A program made the position numbers and the translations under genes. The notes under the pieces are model-generated. The model saw nothing but the letters and a program-made list of their open reading frames with translations. It made no database searches and was not told where the DNA came from. A DNA stretch of 64,000 bases, taken from CAUZWH01 sp965247665 (GTDB lineage Bacteria; Pseudomonadota; Alphaproteobacteria; SHVV01). The stretch spans positions 1,364,001 to 1,428,000 of the forward strand of contig CBDFHH010000005.1 in NCBI GenBank assembly GCA_965247665.1, in the 5' to 3' direction. Shown piece after piece: positions 50,610-59,643 of this stretch (the stretch's first letter is position 1; the number at the start of each line of letters is the position of its first letter).

Positions 50610-51542
50610 TCAGCGGCCGAGTTCGGCGGCGAGATCGTAGCCCTCGGCGGTGAGCCGGCGCCCGAGTTCCGCGATGTGGGCGGGGCCGATTTCGCAGCAG
50701 CCGCCGACAATGGTCGCGCCCGCTGCGATCCAGTGGAGCGCGTGGTCCGCGTAGCGCCCGGGGTCGAGATCGTCGCGCCCTTTCAACGCCTCCACGGTCC
50801 CGCCCGGTTGGAGGGCGTCGATGGAGACGAAGCCGTTGGCATAGGCGCCGAACGGAATGCCGATGTCGCCCAGCGCCGGCAGGGCGGCAGCGACGGCCTC
50901 AGGCGCCGAGCAGTTGATCAGGATTGCTGCCGCGCCGGCCTCGATCGCGGCCTGCGCGCCTTCGGCGACATTTTCGCCGGAGCGCAGCACGGTTCCGTTG
51001 GAATCGTCCACCGTGAGCGCAGTCCACACGGTCTTGCCGCTCTCTCTCGCCGCCATGGTCGCCGCGCGCGCTTCCGCGGCCGAGGCCATCGTCTCGCACA
51101 GGAACAGATCGACATGGTCCGCTTGCGCCGTCACGATCCTGCGATAATCCGCGAGAGCGACATCGTCGGCCGGCGCCAGCTCGGGCCGGTAGGTGGCGAC
51201 GAGCGGCGGCAGGCAGCCGGCGATGCTGATGTTCCGCCCACTCTTGTCGCAGGCGGATTTCGCCGCGGCGACGGCGGCGCCATGCAGCGCATCGAACATC
51301 GCGGCCTTGCCGGCGTGGGCGAGCCGGTGCGGGGTGGCGGTGTAGCTGTTCACGGTGACCACAAGCGCGCCGGCCGCGATGAAATCGAGATGCACGGCTT
51401 CGACCAGCTCCGGCTCGTCGATCATGACCTGCACCGACCACAGCGCCGCCGCCGGCCGCGTGCTCCGCTTGTGCAATTCCTGGCCCACGCCGCCATCGAG
51501 AAGGACGATATTTTTATTGCGCGCCGCCGCAGACATGATCAT
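50610..51542 (-). CDS. Homocysteine S-methyltransferase family protein
   Basis: A 310-aa member of the homocysteine/betaine-homocysteine methyltransferase family. The start motif is VLLDGGVGQELHKRS. The three zinc Cys are in ILINCSAPE and VGGCCEIGP (adjacent pair). TVNSYTATPHRL is the substrate-loop motif. The enzymes transfer methyl from S-methylmethionine, betaine or SAM to homocysteine, or demethylate other thiols. ATG at 51542, or 51536 two codons later; the frame is open much further upstream without similarity. It is a single gene. Confidence 0.9.
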   Translation of the reverse strand: MIMSAAARNKNIVLLDGGVGQELHKRSTRPAAALWSVQVMIDEPELVEAVHLDFIAAGALVVTVNSYTATPHRLAHAGKAAMFDALHGAAVAAAKSACDKSGRNISIAGCLPPLVATYRPELAPADDVALADYRRIVTAQADHVDLFLCETMASAAEARAATMAARESGKTVWTALTVDDSNGTVLRSGENVAEGAQAAIEAGAAAILINCSAPEAVAAALPALGDIGIPFGAYANGFVSIDALQPGGTVEALKGRDDLDPGRYADHALHWIAAGATIVGGCCEIGPAHIAELGRRLTAEGYDLAAELGR

Positions 51543-52047
51543 GGCCCCGCTCTGGCGCCGCGCCGGTCGAGGGATGACGGGCTCGTCCGGCACAGCATCG
51601 CGTGATGTCGGTCGTGGGTGATTCGGACGGGTCTTGTAGCACATCGATCGACCGCTTCGGTTGTGTCGGTTGGGCCGATGAAGAGGCGGGCGCCGTCTTC
51701 TCCCTCCGGCGTTGCCGTCGCCGGCTCGTCCGGTTCGTCCCGGGGCCTCCCCACGGAGACACTCAACCGGACAACGCCTGTGATCCCTGAAACCGATACA
51801 TCGTGTGCGCGTCGAATTGCGCGCGACATGATTTGCGTTTCCCCGTTGGAGAGGTATCGTCGGGCCGCTAAAATTCGTGCCCATCATCCCGCGCGGTTCG
51901 GCCGGGGTACTGCGGAGCGCATGGTCGCTTTGATTGAGGGCTTCAACCTCTGTTGCGCCATCGTCAACATCGGCGCACCGCACCTCAAGTGGCTTGAACT
52001 ATGGGCCTTGTCCGATGCGTTCGTGGTCCGGCGCACTCAAAGGCTTG
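51543..52047. other. Gap upstream of the acyl-CoA ligase remnant
   Basis: A 505-base stretch with no supported intact gene, between the divergent methyltransferase and the ligase remnant. A plus-strand frame around 51934-52050 may include more of the decayed ligase, but its residues do not resemble the family. I see no strong regulatory signal. Confidence 0.35.
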
Positions 52048-52323
52048 AAGATGTCCGCCGAGGCCTGCATCGTCCCCGTTGCCGACGAGATCAGGGGCGC
52101 GAAACCGGTTGCGTTGGTGCCCGCCCAAGCCGGCGCCGCGATCAACGAGGATGTGGTCAAGCGTTACACGCTTGACCACGCGCCGGCCTGTCGGCATTTC
52201 AGGCGGGTATTCGTGGTCGACTCTCTGCCGCCGGCCGGACCCGGCAAGGTCGATCGCCAAGCGCTGACCGCCCGCGCCGCGCGGGACGCGCAATCGGTGG
52301 TCGCGAACGCGACCCGATCTTAA
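52048..52323 (+). pseudogene. AMP-dependent acyl-CoA synthetase, C-terminal remnant
   Basis: The frame encodes about 90 residues equal to the last subdomain of ANL-type acyl-CoA ligases: CIVPVADEIRGAKPVALVPA, then a region ending FVVDSLPPAGPGKVDRQALT, in which the PxxxxGKxxR motif with the catalytic Lys is kept. The large AMP-binding N-terminal domain is missing and nothing upstream in any frame supplies it. It precedes a thioesterase gene by 23 bases, so the two once may have formed an operon. Confidence 0.65.
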
Positions 52324-52346
52324 TTCGAAATCGACGGAGCACGAGA

Positions 52347-52775
52347 ATGGCAGACGAGAACAAGATCATGACGGACAGCGATATCCGGAAGACGTTCGAG
52401 CACTCGCCCTTCATCGCCCATCTCGGCCTCGAAGTTGTGTCGACCGATCCCGAACGGATGAGTATCACCGTGCGCCTGCCGATGCAGCCACATCTGGAGC
52501 GAATGCCCGGCACCAGGCAGTTCCACGGCGGACCGATCGCCTCGCTGATCGACATCGTCGGCGATTTCGCAATCGGCATGTTGGTCGGCGGCGGCGTACC
52601 GACCATCAACCTTCGGGTCGATTACCTGAAGCCGGCGATTGGCGATGCGCTGATCTCGACCGCAAGGGTGCGCCGCTCCGGACGCACCATCGCCGTCGTC
52701 GATATCGACGTGTTCGACGAAAGGGATTCCCTGGTCGCGGTAGGTCGCGGCACCTACGCATCGGCCGTAGGGTAG
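52347..52775 (+). CDS. PaaI-family acyl-CoA thioesterase
   Basis: A 142-aa hotdog-fold thioesterase of the PaaI/YdiI type, which hydrolyses acyl-CoA esters (often phenylacetyl- or hydroxybenzoyl-CoA-like). The family helix motif is FHGGPIASLIDIVGDFAIG, with the catalytic acid probably the Asp in SLIDIVGD, and LRVDYLKPAIGD follows. ATG at 52347 has GCACGAG upstream, a moderate ribosome site. It follows the acyl-CoA ligase remnant, which suggests an earlier CoA-ester pathway here. Confidence 0.87.
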   Translation: MADENKIMTDSDIRKTFEHSPFIAHLGLEVVSTDPERMSITVRLPMQPHLERMPGTRQFHGGPIASLIDIVGDFAIGMLVGGGVPTINLRVDYLKPAIGDALISTARVRRSGRTIAVVDIDVFDERDSLVAVGRGTYASAVG

Positions 52776-53325
52776 CAGCGTCGCCACGCCGCCACCCATC
52801 GCTACCGTGAGCGGAACCGCGATTGACCCCTACAGCCGGGCCACGCCCAACGGGTAGAGAGTCCGGATCATACTCGGACCGATCAGCGCGGAGCGATGGC
52901 GGCGCGCGCGTCCGCTCCATCTCCCGGCGCAACGCGGTGCCCGCCGCTTCCACCCTCGCGCCGTCGTCAAACCCTCTCTCCAGCACCGCCCGCGCGATTA
53001 TGCTCAGGCCTCGGTGCTCGGCTGCGAGGTCTTGTGCCTGGAAGATTCTCTTTTCACGGTCCCTTTGATGAAAGGCGGCAGTTTGGTTCCGGTCTACGGT
53101 TTCATGCCTCAAAATCATGCGCATACACCGCAACGCTGATTGCCTCTACGCGCGACATGGTAAACGCCATGTCGGGGCGCCATGCCTCGGCTGCATCCCG
53201 GCGACCGGCGGCGATGGTGTTGTTTGACATCAAGCTCGGGCGGCCCGAATTTAGCGTCGAGATGGACGCGCGCGCGATCGTCGACAACGCGTAACAGCAA
53301 CATTCCGAGTAATGAGGGCCAGCAC
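52776..53325. other. Gap with no intact gene
   Basis: A 550-base stretch without a supported gene. A plus-strand frame ending at 53294 reads MVLFDIKLGRPEFSVEMDAR plus six more residues and looks like the tail of a lost protein. Other frames are Arg/Ser-rich shadows. The right end carries GAGGGCCAGCAC, a possible ribosome site for the TTG start of the VOC gene. Confidence 0.35.
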
Positions 53326-54177
53326 TTGACGGAAACGATTAACGGCATCGACCACGGCATGATCGTCGTCCGCGATCTCGACACGGCGGCGGCGACCTAT
53401 TCCCGGCTTGGCTTCACCGTGACGGGGCTCGGTCTGCACACCGGTCTTGGTACCGCCAACCGGTTGGTGATGCTCGGCGACGACTATGTCGAACTACTCG
53501 GTGTGCGAGAGCCAAACGAATGGAACGAGCAATTCCGGGCGTGCCTCGAGCAGCGGGAAGGCCTGTGGATGGTGGCGCTTTCCTCGCCCGACGCGACCGC
53601 CGCTTACCGGCAGTTTCACGCCGTCGGCATCCCGGTTCATGAACCCTTTCGCTTCACCCGCCCGGTCGAGACACCGGACGTGAAGGGCGACGCCTCCTTC
53701 TGCATCACACGACTGGATCCGCTGGCGACCCCTCACGCCGACCTGTTCCTCGTGCAGCATTTCACGCCCGAGCTTGTCTGGCACCCAACCTGGCAGGCCC
53801 ACGACAACGGTGCGCTCGGCATCCGCGACATCACCATCACCGTCGCCGATCCCGGGGCGCCGGCGGCGGTCTACGAGAAGCTGTTCGGCGCAGGCAGCTA
53901 TTCGGTGACCGGCGACAGCGCCACATTGTCGACCGGCCGCCAGCCGTTTCGGTTCACCACACCGGCGGGGCTGAAGCGGCGTTTCGGCGAAGCGGCCGCC
54001 GATGCGCCGACCGCTGCCCCGCCATGCGCGGCCCTCGGCATCCGGGTTCGGGACGCCGAGCAAACGGCTGCGACGCTCGCCGCCAACGGCGTGCCGCACG
54101 ATGTCGGTACGGCCGGCGCGGTGCGGGTTGCGCCGGCGCATGCCTGTGGCGTGATACTGGAGTTCGCGGCGGTCTGA
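53326..54177 (+). CDS. VOC/glyoxalase-like domain protein
   Basis: A 283-aa protein of the glyoxalase-like (Glyoxalase_3 type) family. The first module starts INGIDHGMIVVRDLDTAAAT and contains NRLVMLGDDYVELLGV; the second (IRDITITVADPGAPAAVYEK) is shorter, and CGVILEFAAV ends the protein. TTG at 53326 is proposed because similarity begins right there and a GAGGG precedes it; no ATG fits. VOC members include dioxygenases, lactoylglutathione lyases and resistance proteins, so function is open. It is 33 bases before the MDR dehydrogenase gene and likely shares its transcript. Confidence 0.8.
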   Translation: MTETINGIDHGMIVVRDLDTAAATYSRLGFTVTGLGLHTGLGTANRLVMLGDDYVELLGVREPNEWNEQFRACLEQREGLWMVALSSPDATAAYRQFHAVGIPVHEPFRFTRPVETPDVKGDASFCITRLDPLATPHADLFLVQHFTPELVWHPTWQAHDNGALGIRDITITVADPGAPAAVYEKLFGAGSYSVTGDSATLSTGRQPFRFTTPAGLKRRFGEAAADAPTAAPPCAALGIRVRDAEQTAATLAANGVPHDVGTAGAVRVAPAHACGVILEFAAV

Positions 54178-54210
54178 GCGGTTGCCCAATCGAACCGAAC
54201 GGAGTCCGCG

Positions 54211-55218
54211 ATGAAGGCAGTCTATTTCGAGGAACACGGAGACATCTCGAAGCTCCGCTACGGCGACTTTCCCGACCCCAAGGCGGAGCCTGGCTGGGTC
54301 AAGGTGAAGGTGGCCGCGACCTCGCTCAACTGGCTCGACGTCACCACCCGTCGCGGCATGCCGGGTATTCGTACCGAGCTGCCGATGATCACCGGCGGCG
54401 ATTGCGCCGGAGAGATCGCCGAACTGGGCGAAGGCGTCTGCGACTGGAAAGTGGGCGACCGGGTCCTGCTGCGACCCGTCTACTTCAATTCCGAGGAGAA
54501 CGTCTTCGAGATGATGGGCGAAACCCGCCCGGGCGCACTTGCCGAATATTGCGTGATTCGGCAGTCGCAGCTCACGCGCTTGCCCGACGAAGTCTCGTTC
54601 GAGGACGCCTCCTGCCTGACCATCGCTTACGGCACGGCGCACCGGATGCTGTTCACCCGCGGCAACGTCGTCGCCGGAGAAAGGGTCCTGATACTCGGCG
54701 CTTCGGGCGGGGTCGGTACCGCCTGCGTGATGCTGTGCAAGTCGGTCGGCGCGTATGTCGTTGCTTGCGCCTCGACCGACGAGAAGTGCGAGCGGTTGAA
54801 GGAACTCGGCGCCGACGAAACCATCAACTACGCCGAGATCGACTTCGTCAAGCACACGCGCGAGAGCACCGGCACCCTGTTTCGCGGCGGCGGCTACGAT
54901 GCGGTGATCAACTATTCCGGCGGCGAGTTGTGGGCCAAATCGCTGCGCTGCGTAAAGCGCGGCGGCCGTCTTCTCACCTGCGGCGCGACCGCCGGCTTCG
55001 ATCCGCCGACCGATATCCGCTACATCTGGACCGCGGAACTCGATATCAGGGGTTCCAACGGGTGGACAACGGAGGATCTGGACGCGCTGATCGGGATGGT
55101 GAAAGACGGCCGGATGAAACCGGTCATCGACAAAGTGATGCCGCTGTCGGAGGGCGTCGAAGCCTGCCGACTGCTGGAGGAACGGCGCTTCTTCGGGAAG
55201 ATCGTGGTCACGCCGTGA
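54211..55218 (+). CDS. Zinc-binding dehydrogenase family (MDR, quinone oxidoreductase-like)
   Basis: A 335-aa medium-chain dehydrogenase/reductase. The N-terminal GroES-like domain has SLNWLDVTTRRGM and MITGGDCAGEIAELGEG. The Rossmann motif is LILGASGGVGTACVMLCKSVGA, and GGELWAKSLRCVKRGGRL precedes the nicotinamide region. The Cys ligands of the structural zinc are missing, as in quinone-oxidoreductase-type MDRs that use NADPH without zinc. It is the last intact gene before the first block of IS debris. Confidence 0.9.
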   Translation: MKAVYFEEHGDISKLRYGDFPDPKAEPGWVKVKVAATSLNWLDVTTRRGMPGIRTELPMITGGDCAGEIAELGEGVCDWKVGDRVLLRPVYFNSEENVFEMMGETRPGALAEYCVIRQSQLTRLPDEVSFEDASCLTIAYGTAHRMLFTRGNVVAGERVLILGASGGVGTACVMLCKSVGAYVVACASTDEKCERLKELGADETINYAEIDFVKHTRESTGTLFRGGGYDAVINYSGGELWAKSLRCVKRGGRLLTCGATAGFDPPTDIRYIWTAELDIRGSNGWTTEDLDALIGMVKDGRMKPVIDKVMPLSEGVEACRLLEERRFFGKIVVTP

Positions 55219-55499
55219 GGCGTTGAGCCACCGCCGCTCCGGTATGACTGCGTGGACGGGATCGCGGCAAGCGATCGTTCGGTCAACGGCCGCGACCGTG
55301 CGTCGCTCGATCTCCGCGTCCGCGAGTAGGTCGCGAACGGCGAGCCGTCGGCAGCCGGTCGAGCGAACCTGTCAGTGTGCACGGCTCCACCCGTGCCGGC
55401 CCCGATTTCGACGTTCCGGTCCCCGGCTACTCCCGGACGGATCGCTTGGCCGGGTGGGGTTGGGCGGTCTATGCCCTCGACATAGGCGGCCGTCCCGGC

Positions 55500-55655
55500 T
55501 TGCGCCACAGCGACCGCGATGCTGTCCTCGCCGCGCAGGCCCGACAGCACAATCCGGATCTTCTCCTCGGCCGAATATTGCTTGCGGGTCCGGCGCCGGA
55601 TGTCCCGTACCGTCCGCTCAGCACCCGTCGTCGAACTCATGGGTTTCTGTCTCAT
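55500..55655 (-). mobile_element. IS3-family transposase OrfA fragment
   Basis: On the minus strand from 55655 the frame reads TVRDIRRRTRKQYSAEEKIR then IVLSGLRGEDSIA, the conserved HTH start of IS3/IS911-type OrfA proteins. The similarity then stops (about 55500), so OrfA is truncated. A 15-base inverted repeat (55641-55655 / 55679-55693) overlaps its start. Confidence 0.75.
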
Positions 55656-55693
55656 CTCCGTTCCCTTCGGTCACTACAATGAGACAGAAACCC
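55641..55693. repeat. Inverted repeat with 15-base arms at the OrfA start
   Basis: GGGTTTCTGTCTCAT (55641-55655) and its exact reverse complement (55679-55693) flank 23 bases. Both arms, read outward, encode MRQKP, so the start of the transposase reading frame is duplicated in inverted orientation. This suggests a rearranged IS end. Confidence 0.7.
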
Positions 55694-55779
55694 TCTGTTA
55701 CCAAATCACCTCAATCTGTCCCATAGGCGCTGATGTCAGTCAGCTGTGCGCTTCGCCACCGCCTCCCATCTGGTCCATG

Positions 55780-56110
55780 AACTGATCGAGGCGCGACGAG
55801 AAGAGGCTGCTCCGCCTCCAGGCCCAGCTCGCCAAGGTCAGCCTGCTCGTCGTTGACGAGCTCGGATACGTCCCCTGTCGCAGACCGGAAGTGAGCTCCT
55901 GTTCGACGTCTTCAGCCAGTACTACGAGAACGGAGCCACCATCGTCATCTCCAACCTGCCCTTCCAGGAATGGACAAGGTCTTCGCCAGCGAAAGTCTCA
56001 CCGACGCGCTCCTCGACCGCATCACCCACCTTGTCCATATCCTGGAGATGAACGGCGAGAGCTACCGGCTCAAGCAGAGCCGATCCCGACGCCGGCGACC
56101 GTCGAATAAG
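55780..56110 (+). mobile_element. IS21-family IstB ATPase fragment, frameshifted
   Basis: Pieces in different frames add up to the C-terminal half of IstB: LLRLQAQLAKVSLLVVDELG then GYVPLSQTGSELLFDVFSQY (Walker B region), YYENGATIVISNLPFQEWT, and KVFASESLTDALLDRITHLV, then HILEMNGESYRLKQSR. At least two frameshifts are needed and the Walker A half is absent, so the element is dead. Confidence 0.8.
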
Positions 56111-56286
56111 CGCGCGCCCCGCTTGACCCCGTGGGTCCACAGGGATCTCCTGCATGCGGGTCCACGCCAGCCGCGCGGAAGGCGCGTCGCCCCGCGTGCG
56201 GGCCCCTCCTATGGACTACGGGACAAGCTCATACCGAAGACCGCGGTACATTCTTGCGCCGCAGCGCCGGTACATAGTCCCGCCGC

Positions 56287-56425
56287 CGTTGACAACGACG
56301 CCCGATTGAAATGCGAGGCATACCGGAGAGAATACAATGAAGTTCGATCCCATAGCTCGATCGGCAACAAGATCCCGATAGAGCTGCAAAAGGCAGCCGA
56401 GCAAACCAGTTGCCCGACGGTTTGA
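56287..56425 (+). mobile_element. IS3-family transposase OrfB C-terminal fragment
   Basis: The end of the plus-strand frame reads RLKCEAYRREYNEVRSHSSI then GNKIPIELQKAAEQT, the characteristic tail of IS3-family OrfB integrases. The DDE core is missing. It abuts the IstB fragment without a gap. Confidence 0.75.
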
Positions 56426-56598
56426 GGAGACGGGAGGATCTGCTTCAGGCCGGTTTAACGTTCGGGGCGAGTCCGATTTCGAGAGAATTCTCGCTCCAAA
56501 CCGTCCAGATTCGGGGTCCAGGTCATGATAAGGTCCCACGGGTCGTCGTTGAGGGGACGGCATCTAATCTATAAGTCGGGAGGAGGGCGGAGGCGAAA

Positions 56599-58008
56599 AT
56601 GGCAACGGTACTGATCAAGAATGCGCACGTTGTTACTGCGATCGACAACTACATTGCGGACATCCTGATCGAAGACGGCCGCGTGCACACCATCGGCACG
56701 GACATCCCCGTCGGCGACGATGTGGAGGTGCACGACGCCAGCGGTCTCTTGACGCTGCCCGGTGGCGTCGATGTACACACACATCTAGACTGGGATTTCG
56801 GCGTCGCGCGAACCGTCGACACCTTTGGCACGGGTACGAAAGCGGCCGCTTTCGGTGGCACGACGACTGTGGTGGACTTCTGCAATCAGACTCGCGGCGA
56901 AAGCCCGCTCATTGGGCTCGAAAATTGGCATAAACGGCGACAGAATGCCTGCGTCGACGTCGGTGCGCATATGATTCTGCTGGAGGTCGATGATCAGATC
57001 GTCGTCGACATGAAGACGCTAATCACTAGCGAAGGTGTTACCAGCTTCAAGCTATTCATGGCGTATCCCGGCGTTCTTATGGTCGAGGATGGCGGGCTGT
57101 TCAAGGCTATGCGCGTGGCCGGTGAGCAGGGTGCCATGATTTGTGTGCACGCGGAAAACGGCCCGGTCATTAAAGTTTTAATCGACGAGGCGGTGGCGCA
57201 GGGCCGTTCCTCGCCGAAACAGCATATGCTGACCCGGCCGTCGTTAATGGAGGGGGAGGCAACCCATCGTGCTATCCGCCTTTCGGAGCTAGCAGAGGCG
57301 CCGCTCTATATTGTTCATCTTTCGGCCAGCGAGGCGCTCGCCGCGGTAACCGAGGCGCGCGACCGTGACATCCGTGTGCATGCCGAGACGTGCCCGCACT
57401 ACCTCTTTCTCACCGACGAGGAATACGATCGCTCCGGGTTCGAGGGAGCAAAGTATGTGATGACCCCGCCGCTCCGCACACATGAACATCAGACGGCCTT
57501 GTGGCGCGGTCTCAAGACCAACGACTTACAAGTCGTCTCCACCGACCATTGCCCGTTCTGCTTCAACGAGCAACCGTACGGGATGAAGTACTCAAAGCGG
57601 CAAGGCGAGGAGGACTTCAGCCTAATCCCCAATGGGGCGCCGGGCATCCAAACGCGCCTGCCGCTGTTGTACGACGGCGGCGTCCACAAGCGGGGGATGT
57701 CGCTTAACCGGTTCGTCGAGCTGACCGCGACCACGCCAGCGAAACTGTTCGGGTTGTTCCCGCGCAAGGGGACGATCGCGGTGGGTTCCGATGCCGACAT
57801 TGTCCTGTTCGATCCTGACGAGAAATGGACGATACGGGCGTCAGAGCACCACAGCCGGGTCGATTACTCGCTATTCGAGGGCCGCCCGGTCACCGGGCAG
57901 GTCAAGAAGGTTCTGTTGCGCGGTCAACTGATCGTCAACTGCGGCGAATGGCTTGGCCGCGAAGGTGCGGGCGAGTTCCTCAGCCGTGGTGAGTGCGGAA
58001 AACTCTGA
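56599..58008 (+). CDS. hydA: Dihydropyrimidinase / hydantoinase
   Basis: A 469-aa cyclic amidase that opens hydantoins or dihydropyrimidines to N-carbamoyl amino acids in the cytoplasm. The binuclear zinc site is complete: H60 and H62 (GVDVHTHLDW), carboxylated Lys K151 (TSFKLFMAY), H184 (ICVHAENG), H240 (IVHLSASEA) and D316 (STDHCPF). ATG at 56599 follows GGAGGGCGGAGG. Its codon choice is less GC-biased than the core genes, and it is enclosed by IS fragments on both sides. No N-carbamoylase or hydantoin racemase is adjacent. It probably works with the molybdenum hydroxylase 2.7 kb downstream. Confidence 0.93.
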   Translation: MATVLIKNAHVVTAIDNYIADILIEDGRVHTIGTDIPVGDDVEVHDASGLLTLPGGVDVHTHLDWDFGVARTVDTFGTGTKAAAFGGTTTVVDFCNQTRGESPLIGLENWHKRRQNACVDVGAHMILLEVDDQIVVDMKTLITSEGVTSFKLFMAYPGVLMVEDGGLFKAMRVAGEQGAMICVHAENGPVIKVLIDEAVAQGRSSPKQHMLTRPSLMEGEATHRAIRLSELAEAPLYIVHLSASEALAAVTEARDRDIRVHAETCPHYLFLTDEEYDRSGFEGAKYVMTPPLRTHEHQTALWRGLKTNDLQVVSTDHCPFCFNEQPYGMKYSKRQGEEDFSLIPNGAPGIQTRLPLLYDGGVHKRGMSLNRFVELTATTPAKLFGLFPRKGTIAVGSDADIVLFDPDEKWTIRASEHHSRVDYSLFEGRPVTGQVKKVLLRGQLIVNCGEWLGREGAGEFLSRGECGKL

Positions 58009-58039
58009 ACCGACTGAAGTCCAAATGCACCAAAGGTCT

Positions 58040-58300
58040 TGAGTGACGGCTTGCCCGTGATGTAGACAAACCGATCTGCGATCACGTCCGCGCACTGGTC
58101 AGGACGAACGCCTTCAAACGCTCCCGCGATGAACGCGAAAAGCTCGAGATGACCCTCGCACACATGAAACGGATCTTTAAACTTGATCGTTCAGGCTACG
58201 CGGGCTGAACGGCGTCCGCGACGAAGTTCTGCTGACCGCCACCGCACAGAACCTCCGAAAGCTGGCAAGATATGTCACTAGGTCGCCGCCGACCTCAAAT
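58040..58300 (+). mobile_element. IS1182/IS5-type transposase C-terminal fragment, frameshifted
   Basis: One frame gives FKRSRDEREKLEMTLAHMKR then IFKLDR; after a shift another gives LRGLNGVRDEVLLTATAQNL then RKLARYV. Together they match the C-terminal end of IS1182/IS5-like DDE transposases. The rest of the gene is missing. Confidence 0.7.
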
Positions 58301-58389
58301 CCCGTCTGACGCGATGCGAAAAACCAAAACACAAACCGAATAGCACCAATCCCGCACCGCATCAGCCGAAAGCAGGAAGAAGAAATGGC

Positions 58390-59246
58390 CGTTCCTACGT
58401 CGGGGTCGGGGGCGAGCGATGCGGTGTTTTCGGTGACCACGATGTGGTCAAGGGTACGCTCGCTGGCGACTCGGTCAGCGAAATCTGCTCGCCGTTTTCC
58501 TCCTTCATGCGGGGCGACAAGACGGCAGATTCGCCGCTACCGTCGAGCAACGGGGGGAGGTCCTGGTCGGCGGTCTCGGAATTGAAGTCGCCGAACACGA
58601 AATAGCCGAGGTCGCTCACCGCGGCGCGGTCGCCCTCGATCCACTTGGCGAGCTGCTCGGCGTCGTTGGTGCGATGGCGGCCACCACCATCGCTGTGTTC
58701 CTTATCCGTGCCTTTCAAATAATCGTTGGCGGCGCGGAAGTCGAACAGATTGTCGCCCTGGCGCACCCGCACATCGACCAGCAAGGGCTGCCTGAGAACT
58801 ACGTTCTTGGTTTTGCGCCGGCCGTCTCTTGTCAACTTGACCTCGATTGTGACGTCGAACAGGTCAGCAAGCGGGCCCAGGATATGCACGATGGTGGTGT
58901 CGGTGCGATAGACGCAGCCGCTTTGCTGGCCGTCGCCGAGCGCCACCTTAAAGTAGAAGTAGATCAACGAGGTGTCGTTGAACTCTGCGACCAGGCGCAT
59001 CAGCGCGTCGCGGTCGACTTCCAGCATGGCCTAAGAGTCGCAGCGAATGTCGCGAATCAAGCGCGCGACATTTCGCAAGCGCTTGGAGCTCATTTCGATG
59101 TGCAAGTACTCGATGTTCCAGGTTATCACGTCGGCGAACCGGCGGGTGCCGCGGAACGCATCGGTCACGAGCACGAATGGATTGATCGGCGTCTCTGTCG
59201 CCTCCGGCAGATCGAGGCTGGCGCTGAGCGTCCTGAACCGTAACAC
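58390..59246 (-). pseudogene. Broken endonuclease/exonuclease/phosphatase-family gene
   Basis: Minus-strand coding runs from 59246 with DAFRGTRRFADVITWNIEYL, meets an in-frame TAG at 59031-59033, and continues in the same frame with EVDRDALMRLVAEFNDTSLI, RQPLLVDVRVRQGDNLFDFR and FVFGDFNSETADQDLPPLLD. About 58450 the frame shifts to give ERTLDHIVVTENTASLAP. GDFN and the terminal DHI are catalytic motifs of the EEP superfamily (the final DH motif pairs with FGDFN). The 5' end is cut by an IS fragment. One stop, one frameshift and a missing start make it a pseudogene. Confidence 0.75.
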
Positions 59247-59259
59247 CGTGAACCGGCTC

Positions 59260-59610
59260 TGCCGGGGTTGCGGGAACGCATTCTTCTTGCCTGCGAAAGC
59301 GCAGCGCCCCTGTTTGGGGTCGTTGAGGTCGACGAGAGCTTCTTGGCGCGTGCCGAGTCAAGGGTAGGCGCGTGTGCGGCGCTTACGGCAAGATCGTCGT
59401 CTTCGTCATCTTCGAGGGTCAGGGTCAAGTCTACACTGAGAGCGTATCGGATTGCTCGAAGCCAACTCTCCAGGGCATTATCCACGGCCAGCTGGACGCC
59501 AGCACCACCATCAACTCCGATGGCTGGCGCGGCTACAACAGCCTCGTCGATCTCGGCTATGGCCACGTCCGTGTCGATCATCCTAAGGACGAACTCTCTA
59601 AGGAAAGCGT
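59260..59610 (+). mobile_element. IS1595-family transposase fragment, frameshifted
   Basis: One frame gives GVVEVDESFLARAES (the first catalytic Asp region EVDES), and another gives GAYGKIVVFVIFEGQGQVYT, then TINSDGWRGYNSLVDLGYGH and VDHPKDELSKES. These are core motifs of IS1595-type transposases (ISXO2-like domain). The N- and C-terminal parts are missing; the 3' side joins directly to an IS3-type OrfB. Confidence 0.8.
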
Positions 59611-59643
59611 CCATATCGAGGCACCGAAGGCTTCTGGCCGGCT

